From the NCBI GenBank assembly GCA_965662365.1, contig CBFIHR010000037.1:1-40111 (forward strand): DNA of 40,111 bases, read 5' to 3'. The translations under genes and the position numbers were made by a program. Of this stretch, positions 8,663 to 17,550 are shown piece after piece. Positions within the stretch are counted from its first letter, which is position 1, and each line of letters opens with the position of its first letter. Under the pieces are notes generated by a model. The model was not told the DNA's origin, did not search any database, and saw only the letters and a program-made list of their open reading frames with translations. This stretch comes from CAWVWD01 sp965662365 (GTDB taxonomy: Bacteria; Bacteroidota; Bacteroidia; Chitinophagales; Saprospiraceae).

Positions 8663-10991
8663 TAAAAAGAATCTTAGTCACCATGGCATCTAAGCCATCT
8701 CTGCGAGCACTAAAAACCAGATAAACTCCTGATGCTGCTTTACGACCGTTATAATCTCTGCCATCCCAAATCGCTTGTCCGCCATTTGCTCTGGTTTCGT
8801 AAATCAACACACCATTGATATCCGTAATCTTAACATTTGCCTCTTCAACTAAGCCACGAATCGCAATTACCCCATTATAACCTGGTCGTACAGGATTTGG
8901 ATAAGCGATAACTTCACTTTCATTGTGTATTTCCGTTCCTTTGGTCGCATCGCTTTTGTAAGAAATCAATCCTCTATCTGTGCCAATATAAACTTCGCCT
9001 GTTTCATCGTCTATTGCTAAAGCCGTAATGTTGTTACTATACAACGGTGAATTATTGACATTAAAACGTAAAACTTCCTCTTCTCCATCATCAGATTGCA
9101 CAAAAATACCGGCGGTTGTACCAAACCATTTACGATTTGCACCGTCAACCATGATGGCATTAATCGTCTGTGCTTTTAATAAATAATCTCCAAAATCATC
9201 TGCAGAAGTCACAACTCGACGACCGAAGCATTCGCCCTCAAATACTTTAAAGGTACACTCAAAAAGCATTGTCCCTTGTGACGTTCCGACCCAAACCTCA
9301 CCGTCTGCATCAAGTGCCAAGCTAATCACATCATTATTAGGTAAAGCAGAGTTGTCCGAAGTTAAAATCGCATAACGTTCATCACCAGCTACGTTCAAAT
9401 CCCCTTCATCAAACACTAAGATTCCGCTTCCGCTTCCACTACTTTTCGTAGCAAACCATTTATAACCATTAAAATCAACAATGACATCTGTGATTCTTTT
9501 GAAAGCACTCGGAGCATCAAAACTCGTCCAAGTTCCATCCGTTTTAAATACAGAAATCGGTCTATCGGCTCCATAATTACTCACCCAAAGATTCCCGTTA
9601 TCATCAAATGCTAACCCCGAAACTTTATATTTTGATTGATCTAAAACATCCGGTTGAAGTGAAGTTCCCTCTTTATAAACCGTGATATTTTCACCATCTA
9701 CTTCTACAACACCATCGCCAAATGTACCAATATATGTTTTACCATTGCTCGGATGACTCACCACTCGAATATGATCCGGAACACCTTCTAACTCTGCATA
9801 GGCATTGTTACTATAACGCTTCCAGAATCCTTCATTTAATAAGAAAGTTCCTGAATAATCGCCTGTTCCTGTCCAGTTTTCAATCGTTCCACTGGCAACC
9901 CAAACTTGACTATTTTCACTAACGGTAAGCCCCTGAACACCTTCGTCAAACGGAGCGTTTGGAGTGATAGCAGCGTTTGTACCACCAATTTGATAAAACC
10001 CGCCACGAAGCTCATCGACATACCAACGTCTTCCGTTTTGGTCAGCAATAACCTGATTCAAATCAGCAAATAATTCTGGATTATAACCAATATAATACGT
10101 TCCATCTGCTGACAAAGTCGTCATACGAGCAGGCGTTAGTTTTCCGTCCCAAGAGATCACAAGCCCAGTGTTGTTATAATCTGGTTCAATGTATTTAATC
10201 TCGTAATTTGCGTTGTAAAATTGAGGTAAGGTATCAAATGCTACGCCCGACCATTCATAAACGGTGAATTTTTCCCAACGATTATTTTCAAAAACTTTCA
10301 ACGTATCATTAATACCTGCATACATTTTATCTTGAAAAATAGTCGCCGAATAGGAATACGTATCCGACCATAAATTATTTGTTTCGTCTTGCTTTCGCCA
10401 ACTTGAAAAATCTAAAAGATTTAAAGTCGTATCGCCTTCAAAAACCCCTTGATCTGTAAAGGCATATATTTTACCGTCTAAGACCGCCGTAGCATTGACT
10501 TTCTCGGGATTAGAAAAGGGAAAAGTTCCCTTGACTTCGTTTCGAACGACATTCACTTGCACGACCCCGAAGTTACACGCCAAATACGCATAATCCCCAT
10601 CAAAAGATATATGATTGATAGTTTTATCTGTGTATGTCAAAGTTTCTTTAATAGAAACAATATTATTGATTTGTCCATTTTTGATTAAATCAATATTCCC
10701 ATTTTCATAAGCAATCAATAGCGTTGCATTGTCCCTGTTATATCGAATCGTCTGAATATTAATATCACTCAAGCCATTTACTTTATGTAACCTTTCGATA
10801 GATAACTCCACCTTGTCAACAATTGCGATTTGTGCTTCGTACGCCAAATACACTTTATCTTCACTCTGTGTAACGCTCACGCCTTTTCGAAATGGTAAAT
10901 GTGCTTTCCATTCACCAATAGCAATATCTTGAGCAATTAATGAAGTAGTTAGCAATAACAATAATAAATTACTTACAATTTTTTGAATCAT
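8655..10991 (-). CDS. porZ: Type IX secretion beta-propeller protein PorZ
   Basis: A 778-residue exported protein. Residues 1-20 (MIQKIVSNLLLLLLTTSLIA) are a signal peptide. The body is built of two-component-regulator-propeller type beta repeats, for example ENGNIDLIKNGQINNIVS, DDNGNLWVSNYG, NGYKWFATKSSG, DADGEVWVGTSQG, NRKWFGTTAGIF and ETGEVYIGTDRG. The last 90 or so residues (from VIAYPNPVRPGYNG to TKILFIN) resemble a type IX C-terminal sorting domain, as known for PorZ. In Porphyromonas gingivalis PorZ belongs to the surface attachment complex with PorU, PorV and PorQ that processes cargo and links it to A-LPS. It starts at ATG 10989-10991. It is the first gene of a leftward porZ-recO pair. 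Confidence 0.9.
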   Translation of the reverse strand: MIQKIVSNLLLLLLTTSLIAQDIAIGEWKAHLPFRKGVSVTQSEDKVYLAYEAQIAIVDKVELSIERLHKVNGLSDINIQTIRYNRDNATLLIAYENGNIDLIKNGQINNIVSIKETLTYTDKTINHISFDGDYAYLACNFGVVQVNVVRNEVKGTFPFSNPEKVNATAVLDGKIYAFTDQGVFEGDTTLNLLDFSSWRKQDETNNLWSDTYSYSATIFQDKMYAGINDTLKVFENNRWEKFTVYEWSGVAFDTLPQFYNANYEIKYIEPDYNNTGLVISWDGKLTPARMTTLSADGTYYIGYNPELFADLNQVIADQNGRRWYVDELRGGFYQIGGTNAAITPNAPFDEGVQGLTVSENSQVWVASGTIENWTGTGDYSGTFLLNEGFWKRYSNNAYAELEGVPDHIRVVSHPSNGKTYIGTFGDGVVEVDGENITVYKEGTSLQPDVLDQSKYKVSGLAFDDNGNLWVSNYGADRPISVFKTDGTWTSFDAPSAFKRITDVIVDFNGYKWFATKSSGSGSGILVFDEGDLNVAGDERYAILTSDNSALPNNDVISLALDADGEVWVGTSQGTMLFECTFKVFEGECFGRRVVTSADDFGDYLLKAQTINAIMVDGANRKWFGTTAGIFVQSDDGEEEVLRFNVNNSPLYSNNITALAIDDETGEVYIGTDRGLISYKSDATKGTEIHNESEVIAYPNPVRPGYNGVIAIRGLVEEANVKITDINGVLIYETRANGGQAIWDGRDYNGRKAASGVYLVFSARRDGLDAMVTKILFIN

Positions 10992-11000
10992 GCTTTTTTT

Positions 11001-11062
11001 AACTAAGAATTATAAACTAAGAATTACCGAAATAAGATAATTCTTAGTTTATAGAATTAAGG
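11001..11062. repeat. Tandem-word imperfect palindrome upstream of porZ
   Basis: AACTAAGAATTA occurs at 11001-11012 and 11015-11026 (14-base period). Its perfect inverse TAATTCTTAGTT is at 11038-11049, followed by TATAGAATTAA, a decayed second inverse copy. It ends 9 bases before the porZ start. The architecture matches the element in the recO-porZ gap although the word differs. Confidence 0.7.
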
Positions 11063-11604
11063 TACGAAGTTAAGGATTTGTATTAAAGTTTAGTATCAAA
11101 TATCTAATACATCACTTACTCTGACAGGAAACGTATAAACCAACGAAAATATATGGATTCAGTTAGAAAAAAGTTTAAATTTATTTTGTACAAATGGTAT
11201 TTACAGGTGAAAATAATATAACTGGGATCATTCAAAATCTTTACTTTTTGACCTTATTATCTTAAAAGGAGATGGTAAAGTCATTTTTTTATTGGCGACA
11301 ACTTCTCTAATTCACTATATTCGTCAATAATTAAAACGGTATAAAGATTAGATAATAAAATAATTTATCACATTGCATACACCAAAAACGAATTGAATAA
11401 CATCAATCAGGTGAGATTTCAATCAAAGGTTATTTTTTAAAGTGTAAATAAAATGCAATGGATTGATAAGTAGATTGAAGTATTCATTGCGACGATAAAA
11501 CAACATAACTAGCTGATTATGAAAGTATAAAGTTATCAAAATAAATACATCAACCTACTATGACATAACGAAATTTACACTCCATAAAAAAACTGCCAAA
11601 ATCA
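11063..11604. other. Gene-free AT-rich stretch between porZ and the sigma factor gene
   Basis: About 540 bases between the divergent porZ and sigma-factor genes. I find no convincing open frame, tRNA or large palindrome. A poor promoter-like box for porZ (minus-strand TAACTTCG at 11065-11072, one base off the -7 consensus) is the only signal near the porZ side. No TAnnTTTG box is evident just before the sigma gene. Base composition is uniformly AT-rich. It may be a decayed gene or a long regulatory region. Confidence 0.4.
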
Positions 11605-12153
11605 GTGACAGAACAGGAATTAATACAAAAATGCCGCAACAAGGAACGTCGAGCTCAGAAATTTCTTTATGACCGATATGCACCCAAAATGTTTGGAGTG
11701 TGCCGTCGATACGTAAAGAATTATCAAGATGCCGAAGATGTAATGGTAGAAGGTTTTTACAAAGTGCTGTCAAACATTGACAAATTCAAAGGTACAGGAA
11801 GTTTTGAAGGTTGGGTTCGTCGAATTATGGTCAATCAAGCTTTGATGTTTTTACGTAAGAACAATAATTTCAAACTTTCGGTAGAAATTTCAAATATCAC
11901 ATTGCCAACAAGAGCCGTAGTAGAAGATAATTTAGCAGCAAAAGATATTTTAGATTTATTAAATATGTTGCCGACAGGTTATCGAACAATCTTTAATATG
12001 TACGTGATTGAAGGATATAAACATAGAGAAATCGCTGAAATTTTAGGAATCAGTATCAATACTTCAAAATCTCAATTGATTTTAGCAAAAAAGCGAATGA
12101 GAGAATTGGTAGAAAAAAATTATCCTGATTCGTACGCTGCAGGAAGAAGCTAA
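11605..12153 (+). CDS. ECF RNA polymerase sigma factor
   Basis: A 182-residue sigma-70 family protein of the extracytoplasmic-function type. Region 2 covers about residues 20-90 (FLYDRYAPKMFGVCRRYVKNYQDAEDVMVEGFYKVLSNID, with FEGWVRRIMVNQALMFLRK), and region 4 about 115-172 (LPTGYRTIFNMYVIEGYKHREIAEILGIS, then INTSKSQLILAKKRM). It starts at GTG 11605, giving MTEQELIQKCRNKERRAQKF; no in-frame ATG lies nearby upstream. It is followed 97 bases later by a membrane protein that looks like its anti-sigma partner. It presumably redirects RNA polymerase after an envelope signal; target genes are unknown. Confidence 0.92.
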   Translation: MTEQELIQKCRNKERRAQKFLYDRYAPKMFGVCRRYVKNYQDAEDVMVEGFYKVLSNIDKFKGTGSFEGWVRRIMVNQALMFLRKNNNFKLSVEISNITLPTRAVVEDNLAAKDILDLLNMLPTGYRTIFNMYVIEGYKHREIAEILGISINTSKSQLILAKKRMRELVEKNYPDSYAAGRS

Positions 12154-12155
12154 TT

Positions 12156-12248
12156 TTTAATATTAATTATTAACTAATAATTATTGACGTAACGCAGTAA
12201 TTACGATTTATATAAAATAATTAATAATTAACACTCAACAGTTAATTA
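12156..12248. repeat. Tandem-word imperfect palindrome between sigma and anti-sigma genes
   Basis: The left half holds repeated TAATTATTAACTAATAATTATT-type words (about 12160-12185). The right half holds their inverse (AATTAATAATTAACACTC and GTTAATTAA, about 12213-12248). Between lies ACGTAACGCAGTAATTACG. It starts 2 bases after the sigma-factor stop and ends next to the following ATG at 12251, filling the gap. Confidence 0.55.
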
Positions 12249-12250
12249 AA

Positions 12251-13444
12251 ATGTATAACGAAGAAGATTACATATCAAATCTTTTTAAAGATAATGAGCA
12301 TCTATTAGAAGAAAAGCCTTCTCGACGTGCTTGGGCAAAACTGGAGGAAAAACTGGACCAGGATAAAGTCCGTAGTACTCGTCGAATCTATCGCTATATT
12401 TCTACAGCAGCTGCAGTTATTGCCATTGTTGCCATGGTTTCCGCTATTGCTTTATTTAAAAACGGCAATAGTTTAGTCGCTGATAATCAAATGATTACAG
12501 TTGAAAATCAACAACAAAAGGAACTTGCTATGACTAAAGCAGGCTCTGACTGGCGTAAAGAATATGCACCTGAGACTTTAGAGGAAACAGAACAAACTGC
12601 GGTAGCAGAAAAAGGTGATAGAATCGCTAAAAAAAGTTCTCAAACCGAAAGACAACCGATTATCACTGATAACGCTTCTTACGATAAAAAACAAGAACAG
12701 GTGTCACCTTCGACTCAGCCTAATCTTACACCTAAGGCGAAAACAAAATCTGGTAGCACTCCTTTCGCAACTCCTACCAGACCGAGTTCACCCGAAATAC
12801 AAGTAGAGTCTGCCAACGCTAGTCGAGAGGTTATAGGTGAAAAAATAAAACGGCATCTTCCACCCGCACCAGCTTCAAATATGTCTGATGATACTGATTA
12901 TGAAGCGATCAAAAGAAAAGCAGAGCAAGAAGCAAAAATTGCAAAAAATCATGCTACAAAAAAAGAATATCAAACGACAAGACCAAAAAGTGACAAAACC
13001 AATACTAAAGAAATTACAAAGATTACAGTAGCTGATTTCCAATGGCTCACAGGAGCTTGGTCAAATACAACACCCGACGGTGTATCATACGAAAAGTGGA
13101 CTAAAACGGATAAAAATACTTTGAAAGCGAAGGGATATTTGATTCAAAATGGTGATACTACGTTTGTAGAATCTATGCAAATCAAAAAAATTAAAAATAA
13201 GATTTACTACGTTTCTAACTTCGGAACGGATAAATCTTCTACTAAATTTGAATTAACGAACTACCATAATGGTGTAGCTACTTTCGAAAATAAAAAGTCA
13301 AAATCTCCAACAAAAGTTGTCATTACTAAAAATGAAAATAACAGTTTTACAATTACATTTCAAGAAGCAATTACACCAAAGTTACAGTATCGAAATAATA
13401 TCGAAAATGCCCGAGCGACTCGAAACATGTCAAGGGCTTTCTGA
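12251..13444 (+). CDS. Putative anti-sigma factor with C-terminal DUF6265-like domain
   Basis: A 397-residue single-pass protein. A charged cytoplasmic N-terminus (1-46) carries RRAWAKLEEKLDQDK, typical of Bacteroidota anti-sigma proteins. A transmembrane helix lies at about 47-69 (YRYISTAAAVIAIVAMVSAI). A long polar linker of about 185 residues, rich in Lys, Gln, Pro, Ser and Thr, follows. A C-terminal globular domain at about 258-384 starts with ADFQWLTGAWSN and has SYEKWTK, which I match from memory to DUF6265, a calycin-like fold. By its position behind an ECF sigma gene it probably holds that sigma factor at the membrane and senses something outside with the C-terminal domain. Both the partner and the ligand are inference. 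Confidence 0.7.
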   Translation: MYNEEDYISNLFKDNEHLLEEKPSRRAWAKLEEKLDQDKVRSTRRIYRYISTAAAVIAIVAMVSAIALFKNGNSLVADNQMITVENQQQKELAMTKAGSDWRKEYAPETLEETEQTAVAEKGDRIAKKSSQTERQPIITDNASYDKKQEQVSPSTQPNLTPKAKTKSGSTPFATPTRPSSPEIQVESANASREVIGEKIKRHLPPAPASNMSDDTDYEAIKRKAEQEAKIAKNHATKKEYQTTRPKSDKTNTKEITKITVADFQWLTGAWSNTTPDGVSYEKWTKTDKNTLKAKGYLIQNGDTTFVESMQIKKIKNKIYYVSNFGTDKSSTKFELTNYHNGVATFENKKSKSPTKVVITKNENNSFTITFQEAITPKLQYRNNIENARATRNMSRAF

Positions 13445-13677
13445 TAATTTTAATAATTTTGGTCGTATAGATGACTAATTATTATCTGATGGCAAACTTT
13501 ACATATTTCGTAATTATTCAATTTTTAAATGAAAAATTGCCAAAATATTATTCGAGGTATCTACTTTGAGGTGATTAATTCAAATTTTATGAAGCAATTT
13601 TGATTTTTCTATCTCTCCAACTGTTAATTATACCTTAATGAATACGAATAATCACTTTTTTATTATCAACTAAATCT

Positions 13678-13685
13678 TATTTTTG
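13678..13685 (+). promoter_or_regulatory. -7 element upstream of the DUF4920 lipoprotein
   Basis: TATTTTTG matches TAnnTTTG and lies 51 bases before the ATG at 13737. The -33 region is only T-rich (around 13654). The rest of the 292-base gap holds no gene I can see. Confidence 0.45.
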
Positions 13686-13736
13686 CGGCTGAAAGATATT
13701 TTTAAATATTGATTATTCTAACATAATTTTATACAA

Positions 13737-14213
13737 ATGAAGAGAATTTTATTTTTTGCAATAGCAATCGGCTTGTTAGCAGCTTGCTCGCCAAAAACAG
13801 TCGAACGTGTAGAAGGAAAACATTACGGTGAAACTATTTCTGAAAAAGGAGCGATTTCTTATGATAAGTTGTTGGCTCAAATGGATAAAAAAGGTGGTGT
13901 CGAAAACGTAAAAGTAGAAGGAAAAGTAGAATCAGTTTGCCAGAATAAAGGTTGTTGGATGACAATCGTTTCTGATAATCCAGAAGATGAAGTGATGTTT
14001 GTCAAATTTAAAGATTACGGTTTTTTCATGCCGCTTGATCTTTCGGGTAAAAAAGTCGTCATGCACGGAAACGCATTTATCGAAGAAACCTCTGTTGATG
14101 AATTGAAACACTTAGCAGAAGATGCAGGAAAATCGGAAGACGAAATTGCAAAAATTAATGCTCCTAAGAAAGAGTTTAAATTCTTAGCTGACGGCGTTGT
14201 AATTTTGGATTAA
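13737..14213 (+). CDS. DUF4920 lipoprotein
   Basis: A 158-residue exported lipoprotein. The signal sequence ends in the lipobox LLAAC with Cys17. The mature part contains VEGKVESVCQNKGCWMTIV, whose Cys68 and Cys73 (CxxxxC, followed by Trp) are the hallmark of the DUF4920 family as I recall it. It also has VMFVKFKDYGFFMPLDLSGK and a Lys/Asp-rich C-terminus ending in FKFLADGVVILD. The small OB-like beta barrel with paired cysteines could bind a metal or be redox active, but no function is established from the sequence. Its own promoter box and a strong downstream terminator make it a single-gene unit. Confidence 0.85.
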   Translation: MKRILFFAIAIGLLAACSPKTVERVEGKHYGETISEKGAISYDKLLAQMDKKGGVENVKVEGKVESVCQNKGCWMTIVSDNPEDEVMFVKFKDYGFFMPLDLSGKKVVMHGNAFIEETSVDELKHLAEDAGKSEDEIAKINAPKKEFKFLADGVVILD

Positions 14214-14230
14214 TAAATTTAATAAAAATC

Positions 14231-14268
14231 AAAAGCGTTCAATGATAAAATTCGTTGAACGCTTTTTT
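14231..14268. terminator. Bidirectional intrinsic terminator between DUF4920 gene and pntB
   Basis: AAAAGCGTTCAA (14231-14242) pairs perfectly with TTGAACGCTTTT (14255-14266) around a 12-base loop. T runs follow on the plus strand, and the A run on the other side gives T on the minus strand. The two flanking genes converge here, so it can end both transcripts. Confidence 0.85.
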
Positions 14269-14297
14269 ATTAATAGCCTCTACAGTTGATTAAAATC

Positions 14298-15704
14298 TTA
14301 CCCCAGATCCTTCACCTCACTCACCAAAGCCTGCAAACTCTTCTTCGCATCGCCAAATAACATCTTGTTTTTGTCATGAAAAAATAGCGGATTTTGAATA
14401 CCTGCGTAACCAAAACTCATCGAGCGTTTCATTACAACTGTATGTTTAGCATCAGTCACATTAATGATTGGCATGCCGTAAATTGGGCTACCAGGATCAT
14501 CATTGGCAGAAGGATTGACAACATCATTCGCACCCACAACAATGACAACATCTACATTTGGTAAGGCATCATTCGCCTCTTCTAAATCTAATAATTTCGG
14601 ATAAGGCACATCGGCTTCCGCCAATAATACATTCATGTGACCTGGCATACGACCTGCAACTGGGTGAATTGCGTAGCGTACTTCTACCCCATTTGCTTCG
14701 AGTAAATCGTCCAATTCCTTACACGCTTTTTGAGCCTGTGCGACAGCCAAACCATAGCCTGGCACAAACATCACCGACTTTGAATAAAATAATTGAATCG
14801 CCATATCTTGTAAGCCGATTTCTTTCACATCTCCATCAACGCCTTTTGCAGCAGCTGTTTCACCACCACCAAACGAACCGAAAATGACATTCCACAGCGA
14901 ACGATTCATGGCGTTACACATCAAGATCGTCAAAATTGTCCCTGAAGCACCAACTAAAATACCACCTACCAACATAATTTGGTTACCGTAAATCAAGCCT
15001 GCAGCGGCTGCGGTTAAACCTGTGAAGGAATTTAACAAAGAAATCACCACGGGCATATCCGCCCCACCTATCGGAATCACGAAGGTAAAACCGTAAAGCA
15101 GTGATAACCCTAAAATTAACATACTTAACTTAAAGGCATCGTCAACATTTACATCGAAACCAACTAAATAAGCGATCAAGCCTACAATTACGATAAGTAA
15201 TCCATTATTGATAAAAGTTGGAGCCGGCAATTTTAATGATTTATCTTTAACTCTCCCATCTAATTTTGCCCAAGCCAATAAACTTCCTGTGAATGCAACT
15301 GCACCGACAAACAATGCAAAAAGTATTGTTCCTAACTGCGTCGAGGTCATTTCACTTTCTCCAAAGAAACCATTGTTTAGCTCAACTGAAGCAATCAATA
15401 CCGCACAGGCACCACCAAAACCATTAAATAATGATACTAATTGTGGCATATCGGTCAAGGCGACTTTTTTAGAAGCAAAAGCCCCAATACCGCTTCCAAC
15501 TATCATTCCACCAAAAATCCAAGCGTAATTATTCGGTACATCGCCCAAGGGTGCAAGCATCGAAGCAATGATTCCTAACCCCATTCCTGCAGCGGCGTAC
15601 AAATTCCCTGTTCGAGCAGAATCAGGCGAACTCAACTTACGTAATCCTATAATAAATAAAATTACACCTATAAAATATCCTATTTCTATAATTGTGTTTA
15701 ACAT
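14298..15704 (-). CDS. pntB: NAD(P) transhydrogenase subunit beta
   Basis: The 468-residue beta subunit of the proton-translocating transhydrogenase. The N-terminal two thirds are about eight or nine membrane helices (for example IIEIGYFIGVILFIIGLRKL and INNGLLIVIVGLIAYLVGF). The C-terminal 180 or so residues are the NADP(H)-binding domain III with VPGYGLAVAQAQ, HPVAGRMPGHMNVLLAEA and the NADP-contacting VVGANDVVNP. With PntAA and PntAB it couples proton entry to hydride transfer from NADH to NADP+, making NADPH. It starts at ATG 15702-15704. It is the last gene of pntAA-pntAB-pntB, separated from pntAB by a repeat-filled gap. Confidence 0.96.
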   Translation of the reverse strand: MLNTIIEIGYFIGVILFIIGLRKLSSPDSARTGNLYAAAGMGLGIIASMLAPLGDVPNNYAWIFGGMIVGSGIGAFASKKVALTDMPQLVSLFNGFGGACAVLIASVELNNGFFGESEMTSTQLGTILFALFVGAVAFTGSLLAWAKLDGRVKDKSLKLPAPTFINNGLLIVIVGLIAYLVGFDVNVDDAFKLSMLILGLSLLYGFTFVIPIGGADMPVVISLLNSFTGLTAAAAGLIYGNQIMLVGGILVGASGTILTILMCNAMNRSLWNVIFGSFGGGETAAAKGVDGDVKEIGLQDMAIQLFYSKSVMFVPGYGLAVAQAQKACKELDDLLEANGVEVRYAIHPVAGRMPGHMNVLLAEADVPYPKLLDLEEANDALPNVDVVIVVGANDVVNPSANDDPGSPIYGMPIINVTDAKHTVVMKRSMSFGYAGIQNPLFFHDKNKMLFGDAKKSLQALVSEVKDLG

Positions 15705-15717
15705 TTTTTTGAATTAC

Positions 15718-15835
15718 TCCCGCAAATTTCGCTGATTTTCGCTGGTTTCTACTGATTTATTTTCTGAGTATTTGATAAGCAATTCCAAATTGCGATCAGA
15801 CATAAAAATCTGCATTCTCTGCGAAATCTGCGGGA
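15718..15835. repeat. Tandem-word imperfect palindrome in the pntB-pntAB gap
   Basis: The left half starts TCCCGCAAATTTCGC and repeats TTTCGCTG at 15727 and 15737, then TTTCTACTG (period about 10). The right half (15806-15835) is the inverse, ending CTGCGAAATCTGCGGGA. It begins 6 bases beyond the pntAB stop (minus-strand order) and ends 13 bases before the pntB ATG. Words of this CGCAGATT type recur in Bacteroidota intergenic DNA in my experience. Confidence 0.75.
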
Positions 15836-15841
15836 AAAGAA

Positions 15842-16141
15842 CTATTTTTTCTTTTTGAACATTTCTAACATTCGGTCTGTAACCATAAATCCACCGACCA
15901 CATTGATCATTCCTAAAACGATTCCTAGAAAACCTAAAATCAAATTAAGATAATCGTCAGATGCCGACTTTCTGATGAGTAAAATCGCACCGATAATAAC
16001 CACGCCACTAATCGCATTCGCACCCGACATCAAAGGTGTGTGCAAGACAGTTGGCACTTTTGAAATGACTTCAAATCCTAAAAATATCGCTAAACACAAA
16101 ATATAGATTTGAAATATATTGTCGCTTATAAATTCTAACAT
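15842..16141 (-). CDS. pntAB: NAD(P) transhydrogenase subunit alpha part 2
   Basis: A 99-residue membrane protein with three or four helices (IFQIYILCLAIFLGFEVI, AISGVVIIGAILLI, LILGFLGIVLGMINVVGGFMV). VPTVLHTPLMSGANAISG is the signature of the membrane part of the alpha subunit. In many bacteria PntA is one chain; here, as in Rhodospirillum-type enzymes, it is split, and this piece supplies the membrane helices. It starts at ATG 16139-16141 and lies between pntAA and pntB. Confidence 0.95.
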   Translation of the reverse strand: MLEFISDNIFQIYILCLAIFLGFEVISKVPTVLHTPLMSGANAISGVVIIGAILLIRKSASDDYLNLILGFLGIVLGMINVVGGFMVTDRMLEMFKKKK

Positions 16142-16150
16142 TGATTCATT

Positions 16151-16254
16151 GTTGGACTGTCAGACTGTTAAATTGTTAGACCGTTTTGATTGAATCAGTG
16201 ATATTTCCTACCATTGATTCACAGTATAGCAATTCAACAATTTAACAATCAATT
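16151..16254. repeat. Tandem-word imperfect palindrome in the pntAB-pntAA gap
   Basis: An exact 8-base rhythm is visible: GTTGGACT, GTCAGACT, GTTAAATT, GTTAGACC (16151-16182). The inverse octets AATTCAAC, AATTTAAC, AATCAATT follow at 16231-16254. The spacer also contains TTGATTGAATCA-like pairing sequence. It begins 3 bases after the pntAA stop (minus-strand order) and ends 9 bases before the pntAB ATG. Confidence 0.75.
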
Positions 16255-16257
16255 ATT

Positions 16258-17328
16258 TTATTTAAGACAAGATTTCGCAATGATTTCATTTTCCCAATCT
16301 AAATCAATTTTACCATCTTTAACCATTATTTTGAGATAGTTATGAATATTATTGGAAAATAAAAAACTGGAATCGGTCGGCATTTTTGCAGCTAAATTAG
16401 AATCACCGATAATCGTAATGCCATTGTGTTTGATAACTTTTCCATCTTGTGTAAGTTCACAATTACCGCCAGTTGAAGCTGCCAAATCGACAATAACAGA
16501 GCCTGTTTTCATCTTTTCAACCGTTGATGCTGGTATCAAAATCGGTGCTTTTCGACCACGAACTTGTGCCGTTGTAATAATAATATCGGCTTTCATTGCT
16601 CGTTCTTGAACATGTGCTTTTTGTCGTTCTAAAAAATCTTTCGACTGCTCAACAGCATAACCGCCGGCTGCCGAATCATCTTTAGCTCCTTCGACCTCAA
16701 TAAACTTCGCTCCCAAACTCAAGACCTCTTCTCGTGCAGCCGCACGAGGATCAGAAGCTTCGACAACCGCACCGAGTCGCTTTGCAGTCGCAATCGCTTG
16801 CAATCCTGCGACACCTGCACCCAATATAACCACCGAACAAGGCTTGATACTTCCAGCAGCCGTGATTAACATCGGAAAATAACGTGGTAAATAATTCGCT
16901 GCTTCCAGAACGGCTCGATAACCTGCAACAGAAGCCATAGAGGATAAAACATCCATAGACTGAGCGATTGTCGTTCGAGGAATCATATCCAAACTGAATG
17001 GAATGATATCAAACTGCTTCAAATGCTCAACGACAGAATCATCGATGTACGGAGCGAATAAACTGATAACCAATGTTTTAGACTTCAACTGTCGTAAATC
17101 CGCATCAGAAGGCGGTTGATACGTTACTAAAACATCAGCATTAGAGAGAATCTCTTCTTTATTAGTGACCTTGCCATTTGCGGCTTCATATTCTGCATCA
17201 GAATAATTCGCACTTTCTCCAGCTTTTGATTCTATCCAAACTTCAAAATTAAGTTTTTGAAATTTTTTAATCAATTGTGGTACAATGGCAACTCTTTGGT
17301 CATTTTCATTTAAAATGCCAAGAATCAT
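16258..17328 (-). CDS. pntAA: NAD(P) transhydrogenase subunit alpha part 1
   Basis: The 356-residue soluble NAD(H)-binding domain I, related to alanine dehydrogenase. Motifs are VWIESKAGESANYSD near the N-terminus, SMDVLSSMASVAGYRA, the Rossmann fingerprint VVILGAGVAGLQAIATAKRLGA, VEASDPRAAAREEVLSLGA, RKAPILIPASTVEKMKTGSVIVDLAASTGGN, and IIGDSNLAAKMPTDSS. It has no membrane helices, which are supplied by pntAB. It starts at ATG 17326-17328. It is the first gene of the leftward pnt operon; a near-consensus box (minus-strand GATTTTTG at 17365-17372) is the only promoter hint. Confidence 0.95.
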   Translation of the reverse strand: MILGILNENDQRVAIVPQLIKKFQKLNFEVWIESKAGESANYSDAEYEAANGKVTNKEEILSNADVLVTYQPPSDADLRQLKSKTLVISLFAPYIDDSVVEHLKQFDIIPFSLDMIPRTTIAQSMDVLSSMASVAGYRAVLEAANYLPRYFPMLITAAGSIKPCSVVILGAGVAGLQAIATAKRLGAVVEASDPRAAAREEVLSLGAKFIEVEGAKDDSAAGGYAVEQSKDFLERQKAHVQERAMKADIIITTAQVRGRKAPILIPASTVEKMKTGSVIVDLAASTGGNCELTQDGKVIKHNGITIIGDSNLAAKMPTDSSFLFSNNIHNYLKIMVKDGKIDLDWENEIIAKSCLK

Positions 17329-17460
17329 GCTTTATGGTTTTATTTGGTTTCTAAATTTTTTTTACAAAAATCGTCATAATGATAATTAGTAGTTGATAAT
17401 TTGATTGTAATCAATACTATACTAAGAAAATTGTTTTGCGCTACAATAAAAAATTTTAGA

Positions 17461-17502
17461 TTAATAATTTGATATCTCATTAATATTCTATCAAATTATT
17501 AA
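17461..17502 (-). terminator. AT-rich hairpin after the histidine kinase gene
   Basis: TTAATAATTTGATA (17461-17474) is perfectly complementary to TATCAAATTATTAA (17489-17502), with a 14-base loop, 48 bases after the kinase stop. On the minus strand the stem is followed by TCTAAAATTTTTT. The stem has few G-C pairs, so termination would be weak; it could instead be one more intergenic palindrome. Confidence 0.4.
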
Positions 17503-17550
17503 CAAAAAAATAATAAAATGCAAAATTTAATTCATAGTTAATAATAAAGG

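Noticed and set aside
15208..15528. A plus-strand open frame of 106 codons
   Set aside because: It lies wholly antisense to pntB membrane-helix codons, which commonly give open shadow frames.
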